The notes beneath the pieces are model-generated. The model was not told the DNA's origin and did no database searches. It worked only from the letters and a program-made list of their open reading frames with translations. The translations under genes were made by a program, and so were the position numbers. A stretch of 64,000 bases of DNA, from assembly GCA_936450465.1 (NCBI GenBank), contig OW388299.1:37397548-37461547 (forward strand). Reading direction: 5' to 3'. Shown one piece after another: positions 45,065 to 60,442 of this stretch (position 1 is the stretch's first letter; each line of letters opens with the position of its first letter). The DNA comes from Gibbula magus. Taxonomy: Eukaryota; Mollusca; Gastropoda; Trochida; Trochidae.

Positions 45065-45439
45065 TCAAACATCACACACTTCCATTGCCAAGCACCTGTA
45101 AACAATGTTGCCTCATCACCTCTTCGGTTCACACCTTCCGCGCCAAAAACTTCAAATTTCTATCTGAGCTATAACATTGACTGAATATAACTATTTTTAT
45201 GTGAACACACACAGTATTGACAAAATTGGGAATTTCTATTTTTACACTTTAAGTTTGCATGTTTCAGTGGAGGCACATTTGTAGGATTATTTTGCGTAAG
45301 AATATATACAAGTTCCGTTTCCGTTTTCCGGCGGAAGTTGAATGCCGACATGATTCAGGGAAATTGAGAAGCTTTGGTCACAATAAACTTGGAATAATTC
45401 TCTTATTTACAACATTCGCCGAAATCACAGACAACAAAG
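45065..45439. promoter_or_regulatory. bidirectional promoter, coiled-coil gene / PSMD7
   Basis: Only 375 bp separate the two start codons, which point away from each other. The segment has no TATA box near either start. It contains ETS-type CGGAAG (in TTCCGGCGGAAGTT at about 45327-45340) and TTCCGC (about 45137), typical of housekeeping promoters. UTR boundaries are not known. Confidence 0.7.
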
Positions 45440-49768
<4,329 letters not shown>

Positions 49769-49973
49769 TGATTGGTTTATATTTGTTCGTGACTACTTCA
49801 GGTTTGGATTTGTCGATGGAGAACACTGACTTCTATGGTGTCTGTATTCTATGAAAGTGCTTGACTTGATAATCTCATGCATTCAGAGACTGGTCCAAGT
49901 TTTATCACTGATGGGATTTCACAGTGAATGACTGACTCATTCATTGAGAGTTTGAGTATTCAAATACATGAAA

Positions 49974-49979
49974 CATTAA
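49974..49979 (+). terminator. polyadenylation signal ATTAAA of PSMD7
   Basis: ATTAAA about 205 bp beyond the stop codon. It is the common variant signal; no better AATAAA lies closer. Confidence 0.55.
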
Positions 49980-50252
49980 AATGATTTGTTATATGATATT
50001 GTCTTGTGTTTATTACGTAATTGAATTGTATGGATGGAAAAGGAATCAACAGTGATTTCATGGCATTTTTATGTGTCATTATTGAAGTCATTCTCTCCCG
50101 GCAGATGTTTCTCTTTTCTTCCGTATCATGTCTCTTGTAAATAGGGCTCTTTGAGAGTCCTGATTGTTTGCAATCAAAGTTACCATATTTCCTCCAATAT
50201 AACCCGGGGGTCATGGGTAGCTGAGGTTAATACAACCTAGGATTTGAATATG

Positions 50253-50372
50253 TGAGAGATATACCCATACTTTTCCGAGTGTATCGAATGATATCCTACA
50301 CTTTTCCCCATGGGGCCCTTACGAGTGTTGGGTATCATTTGATACACGAGGAAAAGTATGGGTATATCTGTC
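50253..50372. repeat. palindrome
   Basis: Arms AGATATACCCATACTTTTCC with GAGTGTATCGAATGATA, and the inverse TATCATTTGATACACGAGGA with AAAGTATGGGTATATCT. Loop about 40 bp with CCATGGGGCCC. Confidence 0.88.
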
Positions 50373-50811
50373 TCATACCCCACTTACGGTCGAGTGTAAG
50401 CGGATACTATTTCATAATATTTCAAAACAAATACAGCTATAAACAAGCTTGTGCATGAAACGCACAACCCAAATACGGCCTCGTCTGTGACAACGCAGTC
50501 CGTGCTACGTCTTATTGTTACCGATGTTTGGGGCTCGAAATCTAATTGATATGGCTCAATGACGGCATTGTCAACGCAGATGCACGTGCATCTTGCTGAA
50601 ATGTACAGCTAACGCTATAAACAGCAAGGCTAGGTTCAACGTGGCCAAAGTTTAGAGAAAACCGAAACAACTTTCAGGATGTTAAGACATTTTGCACCCA
50701 AAATTAAATTACATTCTTATATAAAAAGAAAAACATAAATTTGTGATATTATTTCACGCATTATAAGAACCTTATTCATTTGGTCATGAAAAAATGTTCA
50801 GAGTTTCAACT

Positions 50812-50880
50812 GGCTTCGTGGTGTAATGGTAAGGTCGTTCGGCCAGAAAGCAACAGGCCACGGGTTCGATCCCAGGTTCC
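50812..50880 (+). tRNA. tRNA-like sequence, pseudogene or SINE head
   Basis: A-box-like TGGTGTAATGG and B-box-like GGGTTCGATCCC at the correct spacing for a tRNA. The T stem pairs only in part (GG with CC next to the loop TTCGATC) and the acceptor arm does not close well, so a functional tRNA is unlikely. Confidence 0.55.
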
Positions 50881-50963
50881 TTATATGTTCATTTATAATC
50901 TGACATTTTATAAAGTATCATCACTTAGAATTTGAAAATCCACTACATTGTTCCTTAGCTGTT

Positions 50964-51063
50964 AAAAAGTGTAGGTATATTAGAAAAGTGTAGGTATATC
51001 AGAAAAAAGTGTAGGTATATCAGAAAAAGTATAGGTATATCCAAAAAAGTGTAGGTGTATCGG
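50964..51063 (+). repeat. minisatellite, about 20 bp, five units
   Basis: Units AAAAGTGTAGGTATATCAG with small changes, followed by an inverted partial copy (TACACCTACACTTG). Confidence 0.88.
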
Positions 51064-51334
51064 TTTATACACCTACACTTGTAACAAAAGAAACCATAGC
51101 AACGAGACCGGAAGTAGGGTATAAGAATTTAAGGCCTACAATATTTCTTCGATTACAATTAGAGCCTCAAATGTAACCCAGGGGGTACTTAACGAAATAG
51201 AACCCCAGGATAGTAAGGGAGGAAATACAGTAGTTCAAACTGAACAATCAACCTCTTCACATAACCGTTTAGAAGACTGGAAGTTTCCTCTTTTATTTGT
51301 GATGCCCACATAGTTCGTTAGACAGAGGTCAGAC

Positions 51335-51710
51335 ATAGAGATTATTACCCGAGGAAGTGTGTCATATGACTTTTACGAAACGAGTGTGAATTTTTGTATT
51401 GCCCGAGCGAGAGCGAGGGTTATACATAAATTTGCACGAGTTTCGTAAAAGTCATATGGCACACTTTCGAGTGTAATAATTTCTTTATTACCCATTTTAT
51501 TCCATTTGATTCGCGTTAAAATAGTCAGGAAACGGCCCACTTCCCTTGCGACGGCAAGCTATAGTGACGTCACGAACAATCATTTAATGACGTCACAGGC
51601 GACGTTATACGGGAAGCCGCGGTGAAACAATCGTTGCTAGGCAAACGTGATATGTGCACATGTGCTCATATAAAAAATATTAACTCGGTTATTTTCAACC
51701 ATATGGGTAA
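51335..51710 (-). repeat. hairpin repeat family H
   Basis: Inverted relative to 63160-63550 and the most similar to it. It begins AGAGATTATTACCCGAGGAA, has hairpin arms GTCATATGACTTTTACGAAA, loop GCCCGAGCGAGAGCGAGGG, then TCTTTATTACCC. Beyond the hairpin are CTTGCGACGGCAAGC, TGACGTCACGAACAATCATT, TGACGTCACAGGCGACG and CAATCGTTGCTAGGCAAACG. It ends CCATATGGGTAATAA. Confidence 0.9.
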
Positions 51711-52071
51711 TAATGAGATGTATGACAATATTTGATTGATAGAGATAACCGCTATCTGATTTGTAAATTTTCAACGCTAGGCAATTTTTCTAGAAGCGAT
51801 AAATATCCTTGGATATCTTTTAGCGATGACCACATTTTAGGCATCAATTCTTTTTAAAAAAAACAACAAAGGCAATTGAAGTTCAAAATATGTTTATATA
51901 TGATCAACATAAAAGAAATGTTTGTAATGGTTATGATATTAAACAGTTCATGAACCAACATTATACACAATCTATTGCTGACAGGTTATATCACATGGTA
52001 CAAGAGTATATTTCATTATGTACACTTCAACATCTTACAATGATATGCAACATACAGTTGTTCAGTTTCAT
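51711..52071. other. intergenic, no gene seen
   Basis: No supported feature. Confidence 0.4.
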
Positions 52072-52350
52072 TTAAATCAGATCGAACGGAACAATCGTAC
52101 TTCATTCGTCAATGTCAGTACTACCCCCCGGAGGTCATGTCACTTTCAATAAATTCAACCAATCGGCAGCCTTTTTAGACATTGAATATGGAGTTTTGTA
52201 TGTCAACTCAAATTGGTCTGGTGGCTTTCTAGCCTCATCGCTGATTGGCTGAATTGAAAGGTCACCTGACATGACCTCTATGGAGCAGTTCTCAGATCAG
52301 AAACGTTGTGAGGTATGAGTGTTATGTTCAGTCTGATTTAAACGAGACGG
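52072..52350. mobile_element. foldback element
   Basis: Outer TTTAAATCAGATCGAACGGA against the inverse of GTTCAGTCTGATTTAAACGA; inner GGTCATGTCACTTTCAATAA against TTGAAAGGTCACCTGACATG. Non-coding. Confidence 0.75.
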
Positions 52351-52858
52351 ACAGTTATTTAAATGTGTGAATGAGAAATCCTAAAGCATGTGAAATCCTA
52401 TCCTTGTATTCAAGAATGCTAGTTTTTAGTGATCCACTCTCACAGTTAGGTTGACTTTCTATTTGATGCTACAGCTGCTGAATAATTCAGTGCCAACCAT
52501 TCTGAGTGACCAATTTACAGGAATAATTTAACAAAGAGAATATTCTAGGATTGACCACTGGTCAAGAAAGCTATCCTGAAATGCTTTATGACCTGCAGGT
52601 AAAGAAGTATAGATATTCATCCTAATAATTTTATATAAATATGATTTTGAATAAGTTTGGTTAAGAAACAATACTTTCAAAGTTCATCTAAAACAATGAA
52701 ACAAATAAAATAATATTGTTAAAAAATAAAATTAAGATTTATAATTTAGTCCAGAAAAGCGTATATAGAGAATAATTAGAGTAGATATGCCATTAATATT
52801 TGTTCATTAATGCTATCAATAACCTCCAAAATAACACCCTCAGCCATTCTGCGCCTGG
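52351..52858. other. intergenic, no gene seen
   Basis: No supported feature. Confidence 0.4.
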
Positions 52859-53124
52859 ATATTTTAATCCATTACACTACTTATACCCAAAGAGTATACC
52901 GGTAATACTGAAAATATTGTAATGACTAAAAACAACCAGCCTATGAAATTACTTTAAATCAAGCAATATTGGCAGTCCCCAAATGAAGACCAATGAGCAA
53001 TCATCAGCTATCAAATCACGCCATTTCATTGGCTGACAATATACATGATATAAATAGTGAAGCTTTAAGAGCATTTTCCATATTACACACTATGGGTATT
53101 AAGTAGTGTAATGGATTAAAATAC
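52859..53124. mobile_element. small MITE
   Basis: The left end GGATATTTTAATCCATTACA with CTACTTATACCCA is mirrored by TGGGTATTAAGTAG with TGTAATGGATTAAAATACC. About 34-bp ends. Confidence 0.85.
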
Positions 53125-53936
53125 CCTTAGTTAGCAGGATGGTACTGTACACAAGCAAATAATCACCTTGAATTCCGCTTCCACGTGTACTGTTTTCCAG
53201 CTTGTGTTCTCAAGAATGATTGAAATGATTTGGAAATATACCAAAATGTTGCTACTTATAATAAAGAAATTGAGTATCCAGAAAGATATATCATCTACAG
53301 AAATACCAAGAATAATCATAATTTTATTATTATGATAACATACATGTATTGATAATAAGTTAAGGTATGTTGATATTTGTATAAAATGTAACGAACTACC
53401 CTATATTGTATATATACAAATAATAATAAAATTAATTCAATTTCATAAAGTCAGTCTCAGGTGAATTTTATGATAAATTGTTAATAACATATGTTATTAA
53501 ATATGTTTAGTGAAACAAAGGTCAAATAAAAATCTACAACATCAATATAAATGGTGAGCATTCAAGAAGTGTGCAACGGTTAAAAGACAAATAATAATAA
53601 TAATAATCAACACACAATACTGACCTAACAAAGTTAATATATGAACTGAACAAAAATGGTTAGGAATATTTTGACTAATGATTTATTTATGACTTGACAT
53701 ACAATTTAAAATTTTAATTTCAAAACATCAAATATCCCTAACTTATTTTGTCCAGTATATAAGAACTGAATAAATGAAAATTACCCACAACAAATTATCT
53801 AAAACTTGCAACAATATACTGGGAGATCTGTTGTCTGCACCACCAAAACAATGAGGTATGCTTCATTTCATATAAAACCAAATAATAATGCTTCAATGCT
53901 TCAGAAGCAAACAGAGCAACTGCATGTCCTATGATA
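53125..53936. other. intergenic, no gene seen
   Basis: AT-rich with short (TAA)n at about 53595. No supported feature. Confidence 0.45.
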
Positions 53937-55930
53937 AAGCATCCTCGGTTACCCAGGGTTTTAAAAATGGTCCGTTCCTCTCCACTATATCACCGCTGGG
54001 ACACTTCATCAGAGAAATCTGTACTCAAATTACCCGCCCTTGGCGGGCGTGAGCAAATCAAACTGCTACGCAGCTTGGACCTGCGAGCCAATGACAGTTG
54101 ATATCACTTCTTTGCGAAGCACGCACCTCCCGGGCGTGGTCGTTTTGTTAGCCATCCGTCACTGGTTATCTACCTTGACCATTTCCGTCTTGTCCTATCT
54201 AGCATTTTCATTTGTAACTTTTTGTAACCCAAGGCTGGGTAATTAGCAGCTCCGACTAAGTCGGAGCTGCTATCAGTTTTTGTGCAGTTTCCATCGCCGC
54301 CGTGTTTTGTATTCGCTATAACTTTTTTCCTATTAGGTTTTGAGAACTCATACACATAACTTCTTACTTATACCCCTGGGGAATTTTTTTGACATGTTCA
54401 TATTCAAGGTCAAATGTCAAGGTCACGAGTTTTGAAATCGCTAAAAAAATCCTTGTAAACACGATAACTTGAAAAATATTTGTGCTATCAGGCTCTTCTT
54501 TGGTGTATATCAACTATGGAGAAAGGCCAAGATTTGAAAAGGTTTTCGCTAACATCCGTCAAAGGTCAAGGTCATAGTGAGGTCACTACTTAAGCATGCT
54601 TTTGCAAAAATGTCTTATTTCAACTATTAACACTTTGAATCATTACATGATTGTGATACACAATGAAAAGTGACCACTGATTGTGTGACCTTGAATTTTA
54701 AAGGTCAAGGTCACGAGATAGGGTTATTGTCACCAGTTCTGAAATCACTAAATAACTTCTTCCCAAGGAGGTATCAACACCTCATATATATAACTTCTTA
54801 CTTATGCCCCTGGGGAATTATTTTGACATGTTCATATTCAAGGTCAAAGGTCAAGGTCACAAGTTCTGAAATTGCTAAATCAATACTTGTAAACACGATG
54901 AAAATATATGTGCTATTCAGGCTCTTATTTTATATATATCAACTATGGAGAAAGGCCAAGATTTGAAAAGGTTTTCGCTAACATCCGTCAAAGGTCAAGG
55001 TCATAGCGAGGTCACAACCTAAGCATGCTTTTGCGAAAATGTCTTATTTCAACTATTAACACTTTAAATCATTACATGATTGTGATACACAATGAAAAGT
55101 GATCACTGATTGTGTGACCTTGAATTTTAAAGGTCAAGGTCACAAGATATGGTCATGCTGACCAGTTCTGAAATCACTAACTAACTTTTTTCCATGAATA
55201 TATTAACACCTCATATAGATAGCTTAATTTCTTTCTTATACACCTGGTGAATGATTTTGACATGTTCACATTCAAGGTCAAAGGTCAAGGTCATGAGTTC
55301 TGAAATCACTACAACAATCCTTGTAAACACGATAACTTCAAACTTTTTTTGTGCTATTAGGCTCTTATTTGGTATATATGAACTATGGAGAAAGACCAAG
55401 ATTTGAAAACGTTTTCGCTAAAATCTGTCAAAGGTTAAGGTCACAGTGAGGTCAAAACATGCATGCATGCTTTTGTGAATATGCCGTATTTTAACTATGA
55501 ACACTTTGAGTCATTGCATGATTATTATACGCGATGAAAAGTGATCATTGATGGTGTGACCTTGAAGGTCAAAGGTCAAGGTCAAGGTCATGAGATATTG
55601 GTTAAGGCCACGTTAATCCTTTGATCAAATTTTGAAAGAAGAAATAGGTTTTAAGAACAAACTTGTGAAAAGTGACCCCAGTGATGATTAGTAATAACTC
55701 GAATAATGAACAAACTTTTGTTAAAAAGAATTCCCATTTTATTGATGCTGACGAGAAGGCGGAACAGGGAAAGGCGAGACCCTAAGTTTCAGAGCTGCTC
55801 TGCTTTTGCGGTGTCCCGCAAACGCTAATCTAGTTTGAGTACGGATTTCTCTGATGGAGTGTCCCAGGGGTGATTTAGTGGAGAGGAACGAAGCATATAT
55901 AAAACCCTGGGTCACCGAGGAAGGTGATAA
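53937..55930. mobile_element. foldback element with three AAGGTCA-rich internal units
   Basis: The left arm TCCTCGGTTACCCAGGGTTT through CATCAGAGAAATCTGTACTC is mirrored at 55840-55926 (about 85 bp, more than 85% alike by eye). The interior has three direct units of about 420 bp (starting near 54360, 54785 and 55215). Each has TTGACATGTTCA, TTCAAGGTCAAAGGTCAAGG, CAACTATGGAGAAAGGCCAA and TGTGACCTTGAA. The left interior has GGCGGGCG- and GAGCTGC-rich short hairpins (for example GCAGCTCCGACTAAGTCGGA at 54246). No transposase-like frame, so non-autonomous. Confidence 0.8.
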
Positions 55931-56660
55931 AGAAGAAGTAACATAACTGACATCACTTAACATTAGGCTTCGTGAACTTGGGGGTTTAACATCAGTTGAA
56001 GCCTTCTGAATCTGCTTTTGTTACATATGAAGCCAAAATAACATCATGATATAAGGCCTGGCAAAATTAATAACATGGTTTACGGAATTTGGGGGGGGAG
56101 GGGGGGGGGGGGACAAAATGTCGAAAGGCAAAAACTTTACTCTAGTGCAAATCGAAGTAAGTAAGTAAAAGGATAAGATCCTCTCAGATTATTTGTTTAT
56201 CGGAATAGTCTGTCAGCATTTTTAATTGAGAGAGATAATGTGACCACGTTTTTGTTTGGGAGGGATTCTGAAAAGCATTTTTAAAATTTTGGTTGTCAGT
56301 ATCATGGTACGACGATTTGTAAACCAACCAATAATTTTTATTACGTCTAAAGATGATTGTAAAAACTCATATATTCAGTTTGCAAAATGCTTTTGGACGA
56401 TGTTACATCTCTGACTGTAAAACAATTTCAACACTCCCGTAGGTTTACAACTCATACTGACACTAGTGTAAATACTAAGTGACAAAACAAATCTTGACCA
56501 ATGAGAGTGTCTTATATAATGTACATCTTAGGTAAAGATATATTTTCTAAAATGGTATTATTAAATTTTTAAAAAGTTGCAATTATAAAATTAGAATGAA
56601 AACAATTTCTAGCTACAGAAGTTTCAACAAGAAGGATGTCATAAATCTCAAAGATTACTT
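55931..56660. other. intergenic, no gene seen
   Basis: Includes a G-rich tract at 56091-56113 (GGGGGGGG, A, then 13-14 G), with potential for G-quadruplex or sequencing error. No gene. Confidence 0.5.
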
Positions 56661-56952
56661 CTTACCCGTACTCTCCCGGGTATAAGACCGGGGGGCAACC
56701 ATCTTGAAAACATGGGGGGTGGGCTTTTAGACAGGAGAGACCCCAACTCAGATGAAAATTCATACCGGAGACCATCAGACAGTCATAATAGGTTTTATGT
56801 GGGTTTTTGACAATTAACTCAAAATAATATTATAGATATATATGTAATTTATGACCATGGAACATCTGGCAAAATTGGAAGTGAGCTATAACCTGAGAAT
56901 AACCCCAACCAGGACAACCCTCCAAAAAGAGGTCTTATACCCGATAGAATAC
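56661..56952. mobile_element. MITE with inverted ends
   Basis: The left TTACCCGTACTCTCCCGGGT with ATAAGACC is mirrored by GGTCTTATACCCGATAGAAT with ACGGTAA. 292 bp, non-coding. Confidence 0.75.
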
Positions 56953-57211
56953 GGTAATATCTATATATGGATAAAGGATTTGAAGCATTTATCATGAATT
57001 TGATGATGTACCGTAGTTAAGGCTTGACATCAATCATTATTGAGTCGATTATGACGCAGTACTGGACGATACAATATGCAGATACAAATAATCAGGTAAT
57101 TGCATTATGAACTGAAAAAGCCATGGCGTTACTGCATTGAAAGGCACTAATAGCAAAATCTAACGGACAACAACCTTCATTTCCCTCAGTACTTGTCGAA
57201 CATGCTCTGGG

Positions 57212-57423
57212 CAACTTCCCAATGCAAGGCATAACCCTTGCCAGTCTCCATCACTGACTGATTTAAGTCTTGTAGTATCTCCGTGCTAGGAAATCGAAAC
57301 CCACTATGCACTTCAGGTGCAGCGATCCACTATCTTAGCATGGTAAAGTGAGTGAAATACTGCAAGGCTTAAATCAGCAAGTAATAGAGACTGGCAAGAG
57401 TTATGTCTTGCGTTGGGAAGTTG
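57212..57423. mobile_element. MITE family B, full-length copy
   Basis: Ends CAACTTCCCAATGCAAGGC and GTCTTGCGTTGGGAAGTTG, with inner arms GCCAGTCTCCATCACTG and AGTAATAGAGACTGGC. Same as 40175-40376 in length and interior. Confidence 0.9.
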
Positions 57424-57784
57424 TTTCTTCGTAGAAAGAGGTACAAATGCATACATGATTTTATATAGATTTGAATCTACAGATTTACATTGCCATAGAG
57501 ATCCATTTTGTACCTGAAATCTTAATATCCAAGGGCTAAAATATTTCAGCCATTTTTATTTCTTTGAAGTGAAATAGATGAGAAAAGCAAGATTTCTGGT
57601 TAATAACTTCACGATTACACCTTCTTCAAGTGATAGTGGCAAATATAACAATAACCCCTTGTTTTCCCATTATCCACATGAATAAGCATTATATTATAAG
57701 TATTATATTACAATGATAAAGTAAATATCCGAGATTTCAACACTATGACATTGGCATTCAGAATCTAAACGTATTAACATAAGA
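57424..57784. other. intergenic, no gene seen
   Basis: No supported feature. Confidence 0.4.
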
Positions 57785-58095
57785 GATTATTACATCAGTA
57801 AGTGTCATGCATTACTTTCACGAAATATCTGAGAATTTCTTTATTACCCGATTGTGATTAGTTGCCATAGTGCATTGTCACTTGGCCGCCATCTTGGATG
57901 TCTTGTGGATCATATTTCATAATATTAATGTGGTACACTTATTTGTAATAATGTTTTTATAATACAATTTAGACACAGTTATGACACTGTTAACAAGTGC
58001 AGTGGCCCCGTGATGTCATTGTTTTATGATGTCAAAGGCAATGAACTCACTCTGAAACAATGGTTGCTAGGCAAAAGTGATATGTGCATTTGGGT
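57785..58095 (-). repeat. hairpin repeat family H, decayed copy
   Basis: Shares AGATTATTACATCAGTAAGT, TTTCTTTATTACCCG and ACAATGGTTGCTAGGCAAAA with GTGATATGTGCA. The hairpin and its CTCGCTCTCGCTCG loop are deleted and the GACGTCA sites have decayed to GATGTCA. Confidence 0.65.
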
Positions 58096-59529
58096 GTAAA
58101 TGATATTTATAACACAGGCATGTTTTACCTTATGGTTACTAATGAATTTGGGCATAATAATTAAGATTTAATCATTCACAATACAATAGGTTAAAACAAA
58201 TACTGGCCGTTACTTTTCTCTTGGTAAAATTTTGAGATTATTACAATTTGATATTTGAATAACTCAATTAATCCACTGAACCTGAATATATATTCAGCTT
58301 GATATCCGAGCAGAAATATGCCCTACATTTGTTATGATAAAATAATTGTCATGAAAATTTAAGAAAAATAAAGCAATTGTCACTAAGGCAACATAATCCC
58401 CCCACTATAAATTATCATTTCAGAATTACAGAGAAAAGAATAGAGATCGTAATTTAAAACAAAATAATTCTTTCAAAGGAAAATTAAATTGCTTGTGTTG
58501 ATAGCTGAGGCGAATTTTGAAACTGTGTCAATGGTCAAGTCGTGTTCGATTGGTTTGATTAGAAACGTCAAAGCGCATATGTCATCAACTCTGCCCTCAT
58601 GTTGTTAAATCAAAGATATTAGTCAAACCAAAGAATAGTTCAAAAGGTGCATGGGATTATGTAGAAACGATTTTTGTTAAAAAAATAAAAAATGAATATT
58701 ACACTTGTACCAGGTAATGAAAATTATGAAATACCAAAACATGTCATTTAAAATAAGATGTCTCCTTAAAAGAATAAATCAATAAATTGAATAATATCAT
58801 ACAATATGCTTATAGTTTTAAAAGTGGTTAAATTCTCAAATGTATGTGTCTTTAAACTAAGTATTTGGCCATTATCATAATGACTTAACTTCTCAGACAA
58901 ACATTTTATTTTTAAATAATGCATGTGATATATGTACATGGAAAAAGTTTGTAAAGAAAAAAAAGAAGGTATAACTTAATACACAAAAGTTATTAACAAT
59001 TACTGATTTTTAATTTGAATTAGTTTTTTTTCAATTCTGAATTATTAACCAGACTATTTTGTAAATATTAAGAGTTACACTATGAATAAAATGCAGAAGA
59101 TCTTAACTTATCATACATACATGTAAAGCAACTATCCTGAATAAACATCAAAATACTGTGGGATCCCTGCCAAGATTTGTCAAAAATATTCCTTTATCTC
59201 TGCCAAACTGAACCTGAAAGTTGTTTAAAATCTTTTACTGGTTGTTTAAAATACTCACATGACTAAAACAAAACTCATTTAAGTCAACACTGCTGCCTGT
59301 TTGCTAAAATACTAATATCTAAATTTTGTTCTACAATAATATCAAAATATCTACATATATATATTTCCATTAAAACATGCTAAAAATCTTCAAACTAGAA
59401 TTCTATATAGTTGTGGTTTATCTGATATGATTTTTTTTTATCGTTGTGTAGTAATAGTACATTACATCAGTATATAAACATGATTTTTATGTTTAAATGC
59501 GACAGTATAAACAGAAATGTCAACCTTGA
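58096..59529. other. intergenic, no gene seen
   Basis: About 1.4 kb of AT-rich DNA without a supported gene, RNA or repeat. Confidence 0.5.
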
Positions 59530-59879
59530 AAGGCACTGTAGCATGTTTTTTGCATTTTTTTTTAATATGCCATTTATAATAAAAGTTTATGTAGTATATC
59601 TTTACTTGAGAGGGTAAAACAGCCCATTACACAACCAATTATCCGTACTTGTAGAAAATGGTGTCACATATAAAACAAAACTGCTAGCAGCCATTTTAGT
59701 GTGAACACCTTTTAATAATTCTAGGATGGTAAATGGATCTGCGTTGCTTAACTGAACCATAACCATTTGTTTTAGAACTCTGTTTATTGATTAAGGAGGA
59801 TTGTTTTGCAATTGGGAACATTTCTTTTCAATTTAGTGAGATCTCTTTATTCCCATTAGAAAACGTGCTACAGCCCCTT
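59530..59879. mobile_element. MITE family A, copy 5
   Basis: Ends AAGGCACTGTAGCATG and CGTGCTACAGCCCCTT; interior with AGCAGCCATTTTAGTGTGAA and CAATTATCCGTACTTG. TA (in TTTAAA) follows on the right; the left target site is mutated to TTGA. Confidence 0.85.
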
Positions 59880-60442
59880 TAAACTTCAGATGAATATGTG
59901 ACAAACATGTATATATGTTAACACGGTTCCATGAAATACAGCTTGTTATTGGCTGTTTAAATTCAGAAACTCATACAAATTTCATTGAAATTTGTCATAA
60001 TTAAGTTATTTCTAAGCCAAGTTCATGCTGAAAATTATGGTATAAATATTGCAATTCACAATGTGCCAATTATGATATATGACTTAGACTATTATATCTC
60101 TTGCTCAAATTCTTTAGCACTACACAATGAATGAACATTACATCTTTCAAGTCATATGCATCCAAAAAAGCAATTAAAAATATCAGTCTTGGTAAAATAA
60201 AATAAAGTAATAATAAACAATACTGAGATCTAGTGTTTTAAAATTTCAATTTTGAATAGCAAGCAATGATTTAAAAACAATTTTTGTTCCAGCAAACGCA
60301 TGATAAGATTTGTTATTTCAACCAAGGGAGGTAACTCTTACACCTCTGTTGCTGAGTTAGTGTTGGAGAAGTGAGATATATACAAGTGAAAGCATCATGG
60401 ATGCATGGACATATCAACAACTTATAGCTTGGAATGACTTTC
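59880..60442. other. 3' flank of ligase-like gene, nothing further seen
   Basis: Probably includes the 3' UTR of the minus-strand gene, but no clear polyadenylation signal was found. Confidence 0.35.

Larger units (their letters stand above)
50181..51236. mobile_element. composite element with outer inverted ends
   Basis: Left TACCATATTTCCTCC and right GGAGGAAATACAGTA are imperfect inverted ends, each next to AACCCGGGGGT / AACCCCAGG-type sequence. Inside lie the palindrome at 50253-50372, a tRNA-like unit and a minisatellite. Boundaries are tentative. Confidence 0.45.

Noticed and set aside
50812..50880. Functional tRNA gene
   Set aside because: A and B boxes are present but the T and acceptor stems do not pair properly; retained only as a tRNA-like sequence.
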